NCBI GenBank assembly: GCA_038040445.1
Contig: JBBPIG010000023.1
Span: 54,522-118,521, forward strand
Direction of reading: 5' to 3'
DNA: 64,000 nucleotides
DNA from: Acidobacteriota bacterium
GTDB lineage: Bacteria > Acidobacteriota > Blastocatellia > UBA7656
In this document: positions 7,941 to 16,958 of the stretch, piece by piece
Layout: each line of letters opens with the position of its first letter
Numbering within the stretch: position 1 is the first letter of the stretch
Translations under genes and position numbers: made by a program
Notes under the pieces: model-generated
What the model was told of the DNA's origin: nothing
The model's input: only the letters and a program-made list of their open reading frames with translations
Database searches by the model: none

Positions 7941-9791
7941 ATGAGACTGCTTTCATCAAGCTCTCTGTGGTGGCTGCTGCTCGGCGCGACTATCGTTTTC
8001 TTTTACCTGCTCAAGCTCAAGCGCAAGCGGACGGTCGTACCGAGCATACTTCTCTGGAAGCAAGCCATCGAAGAGTTCGAGGCGAATGCTCCGTTCAAGA
8101 AGCTGCGTCGCAGTTTCTTGTTGCTGGTTCAACTTCTCGCCCTCGCCGCTTTAGGCTTCGCTTTAGCGCGGCCGGTGGTCGTCACTCGCGCTCTCGCTTC
8201 AGGCAGCACGGTCATAATAATCGACTCGACGGCGAGCATGCGCGCGCGGGATGAGGACGCCGGCTCGCGGCTCGATCGCGCCAAACAGCTTGCCCGTGAG
8301 ATGATCGACGGCCTCGCCGGCAGCGACCGCGCGGCGATCATCGAAAGCTCATCCCGAGTCACCGTGCGCAGCCCGCTCACGTCGGATCGCGCGGCGCTCG
8401 CCCACGCAATCGATGACATTCAAGAGACCGACGCGCCGGGTGTCCTCGGCGATGCCCTCCGGTTGGCTGAGCAGATCGCCAAGAGCGAGCGGGACGCTAG
8501 CGTGGTTATCATCAGCGACGGCGGCTCGGGCATCGCGATGGAGGCCCAATCATCACTTGAACTCTCACTGCGAGCAGTGTCGCCTTCGCGCGAGACTTCG
8601 ATTCGGTTCGTTCGCGCCGGCAGCCGCGCGGATAACCTCGGCATCATCGCGATGAACTCACGACAGCTTTCCGGAAGCACGCGGCGCGAGATGTTCGCTT
8701 CGATAGCGAACTTCGGCGACCGCCCCCGAGCCTTCGCCGCCGAGCTGAAGATTGAAGGTAACCTTGTTGATGCGCGAACTATCAACCTCGATTCCAATGA
8801 TAGGAGCGCGCTGGTCTTTGATTCGCTGCCCGGTGAGGGCGGGTTGGCGGAATTGCGGCTCGACGTCGAAGACGACCTCGCATCCGACAATGTTGCCTAT
8901 GCTTTCTTGCCCAGCGCGCAGCGTGTTCGAGTTGGTGTAGCCGGCGAGAATCCATTCCTGATCGAAGCGCTCGCGGCCAACTCGGACATCTCCGCGAGTA
9001 CGATCGGCGCAACCGCGGCCTCAATCAGTTCCGAGTTCGATTGCTTTGTGAGCGAGGGCCTGGGCGCTTTTGAAGCCACCCGCCCAATGTTGCTCATCAA
9101 CCCTCCGGACGCTGCCGGTCTGTGGCGCACAACAGGTCAGCACGAGCGCCCCGAGATCACTTCGGTCGAGCGCTCGCATCCGGTGAACAGCTTTCTCAGT
9201 TATTCGGATCTGCACATCGAAAGTGTCCCGCGGCGCGAAGTGCCGTCGTGGCTAAAACCCATTGTGAGCGCGGGGAACGACCCGGTGATCTGGGCAGGCG
9301 ATGACGGACGCAGGCGGGTCGTGATGATCGGTTTCGATCTGGCGCGAAGCGACCTGCCGCTCAAAGTCGAGTTCCCAATCCTTCTTGCGAATTCTCTGTC
9401 CTGGCTTGCGAAGAGAGATGCGCCTTCCATGGAGCGGGCCGTTCGCACCGGGCAGCCCACAACGGTGCACACTCAAGCGCCGGCCGCTGCGATAACAACG
9501 CCGGGCGGCGATACTCGCGAAGTCGCGGCGCGTGATGGCTCGGTCGTTTTCGCGGACACGCTGCGCGCGGGAAAGTATGAGGTCAAGGGGGGAACAACGT
9601 TCGCCGCCAGTTTGCTGAGCGAGGCCGAGTCGAACACCTCGCCGCGCGATTCAATCCAGACTCGGGCCGGCGAAGTCCGCGGCCAGGCGGAAACTTTTCA
9701 AACTGAGCGCGAAACGTGGCGATGGATTGGTCTCTTCGCGCTCGCGGTGTTGATGGTCGAGTGGTGGGCTTATCACAAGAGAATCGCTTGA
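7941..9791 (+). CDS. BatA-like membrane protein with a von Willebrand factor A domain
   Basis: Of 616 residues, the first 80 form a BatA-type N-terminus with two membrane helices (about 9-24 and 59-78) around a basic loop. A VWA domain follows with MIDAS motif DSTAS (D95, T97, S99; Thr in place of the usual first Ser) and a later VVIISDGGSG strand. The remainder is beta-rich and probably periplasmic, and a final helix (about 592-612) anchors the C-terminus. Family members bind metal-dependent ligands in envelope complexes, often beside MoxR ATPases; none is next door here. It is followed by another VWA gene in the same direction, separated by a repeat cluster, so they may be co-expressed. Exact role unknown. 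Confidence 0.85.
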   Translation: MRLLSSSSLWWLLLGATIVFFYLLKLKRKRTVVPSILLWKQAIEEFEANAPFKKLRRSFLLLVQLLALAALGFALARPVVVTRALASGSTVIIIDSTASMRARDEDAGSRLDRAKQLAREMIDGLAGSDRAAIIESSSRVTVRSPLTSDRAALAHAIDDIQETDAPGVLGDALRLAEQIAKSERDASVVIISDGGSGIAMEAQSSLELSLRAVSPSRETSIRFVRAGSRADNLGIIAMNSRQLSGSTRREMFASIANFGDRPRAFAAELKIEGNLVDARTINLDSNDRSALVFDSLPGEGGLAELRLDVEDDLASDNVAYAFLPSAQRVRVGVAGENPFLIEALAANSDISASTIGATAASISSEFDCFVSEGLGAFEATRPMLLINPPDAAGLWRTTGQHERPEITSVERSHPVNSFLSYSDLHIESVPRREVPSWLKPIVSAGNDPVIWAGDDGRRRVVMIGFDLARSDLPLKVEFPILLANSLSWLAKRDAPSMERAVRTGQPTTVHTQAPAAAITTPGGDTREVAARDGSVVFADTLRAGKYEVKGGTTFAASLLSEAESNTSPRDSIQTRAGEVRGQAETFQTERETWRWIGLFALAVLMVEWWAYHKRIA

Positions 9792-9828
9792 ATGTGCAGC
9801 ATAGGGAGCGCGCGGCAATGCACCCGAT

Positions 9829-10104
9829 AATCCCACCAACGCGGTTGGTGGTTCATTCATACGTGGCCTACAGGAAAGGCCGCAGCGTGCTCTTGAATCC
9901 CACCAACGCAGTTGGTGGATCGTTCATACCCAGCCTAACGCTCCGCTCGGATTCACTTTCCGGCGGATCAGAACCAGGTTGGATATGAACGATCCACCAA
10001 CTGCGTTGGTGGGATTCGGGGCCCCCGCCCGGCGCCGCGTGTAGGCTGAGTATGAACGATCCACCAACTGCGTTGGTGGGATTGCACTTGAATCCTTGTG
10101 TGTC
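9829..10104. repeat. Composite palindromic element A (four GTTGGTGG units)
   Basis: Units at 9829-9873 and 9896-9938 lie in plus orientation; units at 9977-10017 and 10041-10083 are inverted. Each holds a stem CCACCAAC/GTTGGTGG with a 3-base loop followed by a GTTCATAC-CAGCCTA tail. The spacers at 9874-9895 and 9939-9976 match, in inverted orientation, those of element C at 34709-34995, so the whole block is one composite element. The left-end motif (ACACAAG...ATTCA, inverted) runs up to the start codon of the next gene. Confidence 0.9.
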
Positions 10105-10105
10105 G

Positions 10106-12973
10106 ATGAAGCTCGATTTTACCAATCCGATGGCGCTTCTACTTCTCGGCCTGATCCCGGTTGCGCTTCACCTCGCGCGAAACAGCCTTGCCAATCTCTC
10201 TTCAACTCGACGCGGGATCAGCATCGCCGCGCGGATCCTGTTGCTTCTGCTCATCGTGCTTGCTCTCGCCGGATTGCGAATAAGAACGACCTCGCGCGAT
10301 CTCGCTTTGATCTTTCTGGTGGATGTGTCCGCGAGCGTCGCCCAGGACAACCGGCAGGAGATTTTCGACTTCATCAACGCTGAAACCGCCAACGCCGGGC
10401 CTCGCGATTACGTCGGCGTGATAGCGTTCGCGCGCGAACCTTCGGTCGAGTTGGCCCCCGCTCGCAAGGCGGCGCTCGGCGATTGGCGCATAACGGAAAT
10501 CAGTTCGAATCCAAAACGCGACTACACCGACATCGCCGCGGCGTTGAGACTCGCAGCCGCGCTGGTCCCGGAAGACGCAGCGGGTAGATTCGTTCTGATC
10601 TCCGACGGCAACGAGAACCTCGAGAGCTCAGCCGAAGAGGCCGAGCTTCTCCGAGTCGCCGGCATCGAGGTCTACACACGCGCGATCGGCACGACCACCG
10701 AGCGCGGTCCCTCGCGCGGAGAGATTGCAGTCCGCGACCTCGACGTGCCCGGGAAGCTGGACGAAGGCGAAGCCTTCGACTTGAGAGTCACCATCGACAG
10801 CACTCGCGACGCCGATGCGACGTTGCGAGTCTTTCGAAACGATTCGGTCGCAGCGGAGCGAAGCATTCACATCGCAGCGGACGGCGAGAACGTCTTCGTC
10901 TTGCCTCAGCGTGTTGAACAAAAGGGCTTTTACACCTATCGCGCGGAAGTCGAAGCCATCGGATCCGACGCTTTTGTCCAGAACAACGCGCGAGAGGCGT
11001 TCGCGATAGTCGAGGGCCAGCCGAAAACGCTCTACCTGTACGGCGACGCGCGGCCCTCGCCTGCGGTGGTTCGCGTTCTCGCGGAAGGAAGCTTTGCGGC
11101 TGATATGCGAACGGCCCAATCGGCGCCGGCGACGCTTGCCGGGTTTCAGGACTACGACCTGGTGATCTTTGACAACGTGCCGGCTTCGGCCCTGACCGCG
11201 GCGCAGATGAAGATGGTTCAGTCATACGTGCGGGATCTGGGCGGCGGGTTCGTTATGATCGGCGGCGATCAAAGCTTCGGCCCTGGCGGTTACTACAAGA
11301 CGGTCATCGAGGAAACGCTGCCGGTCTCGCTCGACGTGCGCCAGAAGAAACACCTGCCAAGCCTGGCGCTCGCGCTGGTCATCGACAAGTCGGGTTCGAT
11401 GGCGGGCTCGAAGATGCAACTGACTCAAGAAGCCGCTTCGGCGACCGTCGAATTCTTATCCGATCGCGACTCGGTTGGAGTGATCGCTTTCGACAGCGAC
11501 CCGTACCCGGTCGTCAACCTCACTAAGGTTGAAGACAAGCAAGCGATCATTCGCCAGATCGGAACGATTCAAGCGCTCGGCGGAACGAACATGCATCCGG
11601 GATTGCGAATGGCCCGCGACTGGCTCGAGAAAAGCGATGCTCAAATCAAACACATCATCGTGCTCTCGGATGGAAGGAGCGAGGATGGCGACTTTCGCGC
11701 GATCGCGCGCGCGATTCGCGACGCGGGGATGACGTTGACGGCGGTTGCCGTGGGTGACGACGCGGATATTCCGATGATGACGATGCTGGCGGAGATCGGC
11801 GGCGGGCGCTTCTATGCGGCCGACCGCCCCGACAACCTGCCGCGCATTTTCACCCGCGAGGCGTCGCTGGCATCGCGCTCGACGATCATCGAGGACCCTT
11901 TTGTGCCGAGACTCGTCCGGCCGTCACAAGCAACGAACGGCATTGATTGGAGCGCCGCGCCGCCGCTTGGCGGTTACATCGGAACGGCCGAACGCGATTC
12001 GCTGAAGTCGCCGGCAATCACCTCGCTGATCTCAGACAAAGACGATCCGGTGTTCGCGATATGGCAATACGGATTGGGCCGGGCGGCGGCATTCACCTCG
12101 GATGCGAAGCCGCGGTGGGCCGCCGGTTGGATGAACTGGCCGGGCTTCGGATCGTTTTGGACGCAAGCTTTCAGAGACACGGTGCGCCGCAAATCGGGCG
12201 GCGGACTCACTCCGCGAATCGAGATAACTGCCGGCCGCGGTCACGTGTCGGTTGAAGCAACGGCGCCGGGCGGAGAGTTCAAGAACAATCTTCGACTTCG
12301 AACTCATATCGTCGCGCCTGATCTTTCGACGACTGACATCACGCTCGATCAAACCGCGGCGGGTCGCTACGAAGGTGATTTCGCGGCTACCGCTAGCGGA
12401 GCTTATCTCGTCAGCGTTTCGGAAGATGACGGCCAGTCCGCAACAACGGCCGGGGCAGTGAATTCGTATTCGCCGGAGTTCAATATTGCTTCGCAGGACG
12501 TGGACATGCTTGCGCGTGTCAGCGAGATGACCGGCGGGAGGGTGATCTCTAGCGATGCCGCGAGCGTCGATCTGTTCAAACAGCCTTCGACCAAAACAAT
12601 CCCGCACGAGATTTGGGAAGCGCTTATGCTCGCGGCGTTGATTCTGTTGCCGGTTGACGTAGGAGTACGACGGGTTCTCATCACTCGCGAGCAGTTGGCT
12701 TTTGCGCAGCAATGGATTCAGTCGAAGCTTCGGCGCGGCTCTTCTGCCGAGCCAGATTCTGCCGCGTCGGTTTCGATGGCAAAGCTGAAAGACGCGCGAA
12801 CTCGAGTAGTGCTGGGCGATGCGCCGGGCAACGAGACGCAGCCGCCGATTGAATCCGCTCGCGAAACCTTGGCCGAGCAAGATTCGAAAGTGCTCGCTTC
12901 CGCTGATACCAGCGAACGCACGGAGCCACTCGCCAGCCGGCTGCTCGATGCAAAAAGAAAGAGGCGGGATTGA
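10106..12973 (+). CDS. Membrane protein with two VWA domains flanking a glutamine-amidotransferase-like domain
   Basis: I start at ATG 10106 (955 residues). The in-frame ATG at 10052 would translate repeat DNA (MNDPPTALVG) and is rejected. Two membrane helices (about 8-25 and 40-58) precede VWA-1, whose MIDAS DVSAS (D73, S75, S77) is intact. A class-I amidotransferase-like alpha/beta domain without an obvious catalytic Cys follows (about 305-412, with DYDLVIFDNVPA and GGGFVMIGGD). VWA-2 has MIDAS DKSGS near 426. A beta domain, a C-terminal helix (IWEALMLAALILLPVDVGV) and a charged tail complete it. This order is known for large VWA proteins in acidobacteria and planctomycetes. It probably assembles with the preceding VWA protein in the envelope. 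Ribosome site is poor. Confidence 0.87.
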   Translation: MKLDFTNPMALLLLGLIPVALHLARNSLANLSSTRRGISIAARILLLLLIVLALAGLRIRTTSRDLALIFLVDVSASVAQDNRQEIFDFINAETANAGPRDYVGVIAFAREPSVELAPARKAALGDWRITEISSNPKRDYTDIAAALRLAAALVPEDAAGRFVLISDGNENLESSAEEAELLRVAGIEVYTRAIGTTTERGPSRGEIAVRDLDVPGKLDEGEAFDLRVTIDSTRDADATLRVFRNDSVAAERSIHIAADGENVFVLPQRVEQKGFYTYRAEVEAIGSDAFVQNNAREAFAIVEGQPKTLYLYGDARPSPAVVRVLAEGSFAADMRTAQSAPATLAGFQDYDLVIFDNVPASALTAAQMKMVQSYVRDLGGGFVMIGGDQSFGPGGYYKTVIEETLPVSLDVRQKKHLPSLALALVIDKSGSMAGSKMQLTQEAASATVEFLSDRDSVGVIAFDSDPYPVVNLTKVEDKQAIIRQIGTIQALGGTNMHPGLRMARDWLEKSDAQIKHIIVLSDGRSEDGDFRAIARAIRDAGMTLTAVAVGDDADIPMMTMLAEIGGGRFYAADRPDNLPRIFTREASLASRSTIIEDPFVPRLVRPSQATNGIDWSAAPPLGGYIGTAERDSLKSPAITSLISDKDDPVFAIWQYGLGRAAAFTSDAKPRWAAGWMNWPGFGSFWTQAFRDTVRRKSGGGLTPRIEITAGRGHVSVEATAPGGEFKNNLRLRTHIVAPDLSTTDITLDQTAAGRYEGDFAATASGAYLVSVSEDDGQSATTAGAVNSYSPEFNIASQDVDMLARVSEMTGGRVISSDAASVDLFKQPSTKTIPHEIWEALMLAALILLPVDVGVRRVLITREQLAFAQQWIQSKLRRGSSAEPDSAASVSMAKLKDARTRVVLGDAPGNETQPPIESARETLAEQDSKVLASADTSERTEPLASRLLDAKRKRRD

Positions 12974-12991
12974 GTCTGACTTTCGAATGCC

Positions 12992-13444
12992 TTATTCAGA
13001 TGCAGTGTGGTGGGTGCCGGTGCTTCCGAAGCCGCCCGCGCCGCGCGATGTGTCGTCCAGCTCATCTACCTCGATCAGTGTCACTTCTTCGACTCTCTGA
13101 ATCACGAGCTGAGCGATTCGGTCGCCGCGTTTGATGTGAAACGCTTCGTGCTTGTCCGTGTTGATCATGACAATTGACATCTCGCCGCGATACCCCGAAT
13201 CCACCAGCCCAGGTGAGTTCACTAAAGCGATGCCGTGACGTGAGGCGAGCCCGCTTCTTGGAAGAACAAGTCCGGCATAGCCCGGCGGGATGGCTATGGC
13301 GATGCCGGTGGGTATCATCGCGCGCTCACCGGGCTCGAGCACGAAATCGACGCGGCTCGGCAGATCCAATCCCGCATCGCCTGCGTGCTGATAACGCGGC
13401 ATCGGTAACCCCGCGTCGAGCAGTTTGATCCGAAGCTCTATCAT
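12992..13444 (-). CDS. dut: Deoxyuridine 5'-triphosphate nucleotidohydrolase (dUTPase)
   Basis: At 150 residues this has the usual length for the homotrimeric enzyme that hydrolyses dUTP to dUMP and pyrophosphate, supplying dTMP synthesis and keeping uracil out of DNA. All five motifs are present: AGDAGLDL (21-28), PRSGLASRHGI (62-72), GLVDSGYRGE (79-88, with catalytic Asp82 and uracil-stacking Tyr85), GDRIAQLVI (107-115) and the nucleotide-closing RGAGGFGSTG (134-143). It lies 7 bp downstream of the cytochrome gene on the same strand and is probably co-transcribed with it, though no functional link is obvious. Confidence 0.97.
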   Translation of the reverse strand: MIELRIKLLDAGLPMPRYQHAGDAGLDLPSRVDFVLEPGERAMIPTGIAIAIPPGYAGLVLPRSGLASRHGIALVNSPGLVDSGYRGEMSIVMINTDKHEAFHIKRGDRIAQLVIQRVEEVTLIEVDELDDTSRGAGGFGSTGTHHTASE

Positions 13445-13451
13445 CGTGCCG

Positions 13452-14471
13452 TTAGTTCCTGTCGCCGCCCCCGTGTTTCAAGCCGCACAGCTTGCAGTCT
13501 GTCGGCGGTTCGGTATTGTCGATCGTGTGCTTAACCGGTTTGATGGTTCGCACATAAGCGAAAATCGCCTTCACATCTTCGTCGGTCATCTGGCCATAAA
13601 AGTACCACGGCATGATTGGGCTCAGCGATCGCGCTTTCACCTTGCCGGTGCGCATCGCGTGGATGAAAAGCGCTTCGTCGTAGTAAGAAATCCCGGATGC
13701 ATCAGATGTGATATTGCCTGCCATAACCGTTCCCTGAGGCGTCTCGAACAACAGACCGCCGGCGAATTCAAATCCGGGTTTCACCTGACCCCTTTCTTGA
13801 GGCGTGTGGCAGTCAGCGCAACTGGCCATTCGAACTAGAAACTCTCCCCGCTTCACCGGATCCGACAGATCGGGCTCAGGCACAGGGGCGTTAACAGGCT
13901 GCGGCGCGCCGCGCATAAGATACTTCACCGGGAAAATGATTTCAGTTTGCGGCAGTGGATTTCTAACCGGCGCAAGTGAGCGCAGGTAGACGATCGCAGC
14001 CGCCAGCTCTTCGTCGGGCATCTGATAATAGTTGCCATAAGGCATCAACGGAAACAGCGCGCGTCCGTCGTGACTTACGCCCTCACGAATTGCGCGCGCC
14101 AGCATGTCATCAGTCCAGTCGCCTACGCCCGTTTCCTTATCCGGGGTGAGGTTCGGGGCGATAAGCCGGCCCGGGAGGTCTGAGCCTTCGTCGAACACGG
14201 TGCCCGCACCTAATTTGCCTGCCCGTGGCGGCATTCCCGGTGCGTTTTCGTCTCGCTCGGAGTGACAGGCCACGCAACCGTATACGGCGGTGACCATGTA
14301 GCGTCCTCGCTCGAGCCGGGCCGGCGTCGCTTCGAATGTCCTGTTAGTCAGCGGCCGAGTCTTAGGCCCGATGAAAGGCCGCCATCCAATCGTGAAAGTG
14401 ATTCCCACAATGAGCAGGGCAAAAACTATGAACAGTGTTGCTCCAACATACTTTTTCCATCGACGTGCCAT
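13452..14471 (-). CDS. Membrane-anchored dihaem cytochrome c
   Basis: The 339-residue protein has an N-terminal membrane anchor (about 9-29) and two c-type haem motifs, CVACH (66-70) and CADCH (218-222), each followed by MP-containing segments that could give the distal Met (MPYGNYYQM, MPWYFYGQM). It resembles the cytochrome subunits of membrane alcohol, aldehyde or nicotinate dehydrogenases, but has two rather than three haem domains. A CKLC pair sits near the C-terminus (326-329). It probably works in the periplasm in electron transfer to a terminal oxidase; no catalytic subunit is adjacent, though the PQQ dehydrogenase at 37.5 kb is a possible donor. ATG 14471 has AAGGAGA upstream. Confidence 0.9.
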   Translation of the reverse strand: MARRWKKYVGATLFIVFALLIVGITFTIGWRPFIGPKTRPLTNRTFEATPARLERGRYMVTAVYGCVACHSERDENAPGMPPRAGKLGAGTVFDEGSDLPGRLIAPNLTPDKETGVGDWTDDMLARAIREGVSHDGRALFPLMPYGNYYQMPDEELAAAIVYLRSLAPVRNPLPQTEIIFPVKYLMRGAPQPVNAPVPEPDLSDPVKRGEFLVRMASCADCHTPQERGQVKPGFEFAGGLLFETPQGTVMAGNITSDASGISYYDEALFIHAMRTGKVKARSLSPIMPWYFYGQMTDEDVKAIFAYVRTIKPVKHTIDNTEPPTDCKLCGLKHGGGDRN

Positions 14472-14680
14472 GGAGTCTCCTTTTCGAATATGAATGTTCA
14501 GATTGCTAGAGGCCTTCGAGCAAGACGTGTCTTTTTATTACGTCAGGTTATTCCTGTCAAGGCGGGCCTTAAGCGAGGCGTCGCGATCACGGCTTTCCTC
14601 TGGACGCGTGGCAGGTTCTGTCCTATTCTATCGCCAGTGTGCCCGCCTTAATTATCCACTGAAGAAGGAACCCGTTCGCG

Positions 14681-16954
14681 ATGGGACTTGCCGCCGTTTA
14701 CCTTGGCCGTCAGTCGTGGGAAGACTACATAAGCGGCCGCGATTCGCTCGTGTCGTTCGAGAAAGCGCTTGAACAACGCGCCGCCCGGTTTGAAGAATCG
14801 CCGGTGCTTCCGGGCGCGATGCAAATTGGGTTGAGCGCGGCGGACTATCAGATCGCGCTCGAATCCGGATTGGGCGCGCTGGGGGCGGGACTGGGTAACG
14901 GCGCAACCGAGTCGGGGCATAGTATCGAGTTCGCGTTCGAACAGCTTGCCGGGGGACTGGATCAGCTCAACGCCGACTTCAATTTTCTTCTGGGCGACGC
15001 GATATGGAAGCTCGAGATGCACGAGGAGGCGCTCAGCAACATCCTGCACGAAATTCGCCTTGCAGAGTTCGAACGAGAGGCGCGAGCTTATCGAAGCAGG
15101 GCCGAGAAGGCTTATTTCAATGGCTGGTACGAAGAAGCCCTCGCGGATTTCCTGGAAGCAGAAAAACGCAACTATCCCGACTTCGGAGTGCTTCGATCGA
15201 TCGCCAACATTTGCCTTTATCATCTGGTCAATCTAACGAGCTCGCTTGAATACTTTCGCAAGGCCGCCAAGTACTCGAGGCCGAGCGATGCGCGGCAGTC
15301 CGCCGAAGCACACTACTTCGCCGGCGTCGTGTGCGCGATCCAGAGACAGTTTCAAGACGGGCTCGACCATTTCGGCGAAGCCGTCGCGCTCAATCCCGCC
15401 TTGTTCGAAGCGCACTATCAGAAGGCATGCCTTGCGGCGATGCTCAATGAGGCTGACGCCGCGGTCACCAGTCTGGAGCTTGCAATCAAAGGCGACCCGC
15501 GATACTACGAACGCGCGAAGAGCGACGAAGTGTTCGACGCGGTGCGCCCGCAGGTGCAAGCCCTGCTCGACCGGTTGATGCAACCCGTTCAGGCCAAGCT
15601 CGCCGAGGTCGGCCGCGATGCGACCATGCTCAAAAGATATGTCATCGCTACGCCTGAAAAACGGCAGACGCTGTCGAGCATGTTTCAAAACGTCGAGGAG
15701 CGATTGGCGGCGGCGAACACTTACCGCTCCGGCGTCCAGTTCATGGGAACGCTCTCGCAGGTGCAGCAGGAATTGCGGGGCATCTACGATCTCTTCTACA
15801 AACAGTACGACATCGGCACGCGCGACTATGTGAGATCGGTCGCGATCAGTCCCGATGGACGGCTGGTCGCCTGCGGGTTTCTTTACGAGGGGATCAAGAT
15901 TTGGGAAGTGGACAGCGGCGTGCCGATGCGAGCGATGCGCAGTCATACGGCAAGCGTCAACTCGATCTCCTTCAGTCCCGATAGTCAGTGCCTCGCCTCG
16001 GGTAGCCGCGATCGCACGATCAAGCTATGGGATGTGTCCACCGGCCAGGTGATTCGTACGCTGGACGGCCACGACGGCGAAGTGCGCGCGGTAGTCTTCA
16101 GTCCCGACGGGCAATGGCTCGCTTCTGGGAGCACTGATTCAACGGTAAGGCTGTGGAGATCAGTCACCGGGCGCGAGGTGCAGCCGTTTATCGGACATGA
16201 GCGGCCGGTGACTTCGACCGCGTTCAGCCCGGATGGTCAATACATCGCATCGGGAAGCCTGGATCGCACGATCAGACTCTGGGAGGCTCACACCGGGCGC
16301 GAGGTGAAGACGTTCGAAGGGCACACCGAAGGCGTGGCATCGCTCGCATACAGCCCCGACGGCCGATTGCTCGCATCCGGCGGGGAAGACAAGATGGTGA
16401 GAATTTGGGATGTGGCCACTGCCCGCGAGATTCGAACGCTAACCGGTCACATCAATGATGTGACTTCGGTGGCATTCAGTCCAAACGGAGAACTCGTCGC
16501 TGGAGGAAGCCTGGGCCAGACGATCAGGATATGGAAGCTATCGAATGGGCGTTTGGTGAAGACGCTGTGGTTCAGCGAAATCAGTTGGCACCCGGTGGCG
16601 TTCAGTCCAAAGGGGCAGTGGATGGCGCTTGCGAGCCGCGACGTTCAACTGTGGCTAAAGGCGCTGCTGACCGAGGAGGAGTACGCTGAGGTCAAGGCCG
16701 GCGAAGAACGCGGTACGCTGATGCGTCAGGAAGCAGAGATCCTTGCGCTCGAGCTTGCCGAGCTGAAACGGCTCGAGAAAGAAGAGGCCGCTCAAGAAAT
16801 CGTGAGAGCGCACCGCCGGGCGGCGGGCGAATGTGAAATATGCGGCATCAGGTTGAACCTTGTCCGAAGATTTACGCGCCGCGAGCGTTGCAAAGCGCAC
16901 AAATTGGTTGTTGGGTTTTTTGAAGGCGGCTCGAACCGCGACCGGTTCCCGTGA
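14681..16954 (+). CDS. TPR-WD40 protein with C-terminal zinc-knuckle-like motif
   Basis: The 757 residues read as: an alpha-helical N-terminus with TPR-like repeats (about 140-290, e.g. AHYFAGVVCAIQRQFQDGLD), a helical linker, a seven-bladed WD40 propeller (about 380-660, typical blades SPDGQWLASGSTDSTVRLW), a charged helix (670-710), and a CEIC...CKAH cluster (about 717-740) that could bind zinc. No signal peptide is seen, so it is probably cytoplasmic. The domains suggest a protein-interaction scaffold. There is no NTPase, protease or effector domain, so I do not assign it to a STAND-type defence protein. ATG 14681 has GAAGGA upstream. It stands alone between the divergent cytochrome gene and a repeat region. 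Confidence 0.88.
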   Translation: MGLAAVYLGRQSWEDYISGRDSLVSFEKALEQRAARFEESPVLPGAMQIGLSAADYQIALESGLGALGAGLGNGATESGHSIEFAFEQLAGGLDQLNADFNFLLGDAIWKLEMHEEALSNILHEIRLAEFEREARAYRSRAEKAYFNGWYEEALADFLEAEKRNYPDFGVLRSIANICLYHLVNLTSSLEYFRKAAKYSRPSDARQSAEAHYFAGVVCAIQRQFQDGLDHFGEAVALNPALFEAHYQKACLAAMLNEADAAVTSLELAIKGDPRYYERAKSDEVFDAVRPQVQALLDRLMQPVQAKLAEVGRDATMLKRYVIATPEKRQTLSSMFQNVEERLAAANTYRSGVQFMGTLSQVQQELRGIYDLFYKQYDIGTRDYVRSVAISPDGRLVACGFLYEGIKIWEVDSGVPMRAMRSHTASVNSISFSPDSQCLASGSRDRTIKLWDVSTGQVIRTLDGHDGEVRAVVFSPDGQWLASGSTDSTVRLWRSVTGREVQPFIGHERPVTSTAFSPDGQYIASGSLDRTIRLWEAHTGREVKTFEGHTEGVASLAYSPDGRLLASGGEDKMVRIWDVATAREIRTLTGHINDVTSVAFSPNGELVAGGSLGQTIRIWKLSNGRLVKTLWFSEISWHPVAFSPKGQWMALASRDVQLWLKALLTEEEYAEVKAGEERGTLMRQEAEILALELAELKRLEKEEAAQEIVRAHRRAAGECEICGIRLNLVRRFTRRERCKAHKLVVGFFEGGSNRDRFP

Positions 16955-16958
16955 TGGG

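Noticed and set aside
9829..10104. CRISPR-like array
   Set aside because: Units alternate in orientation, spacers are conserved between loci rather than unique, and there are no cas genes.
14681..16954. STAND/NLR-like defence protein
   Set aside because: WD40 and TPR regions are present, but there is no P-loop NTPase or effector domain.
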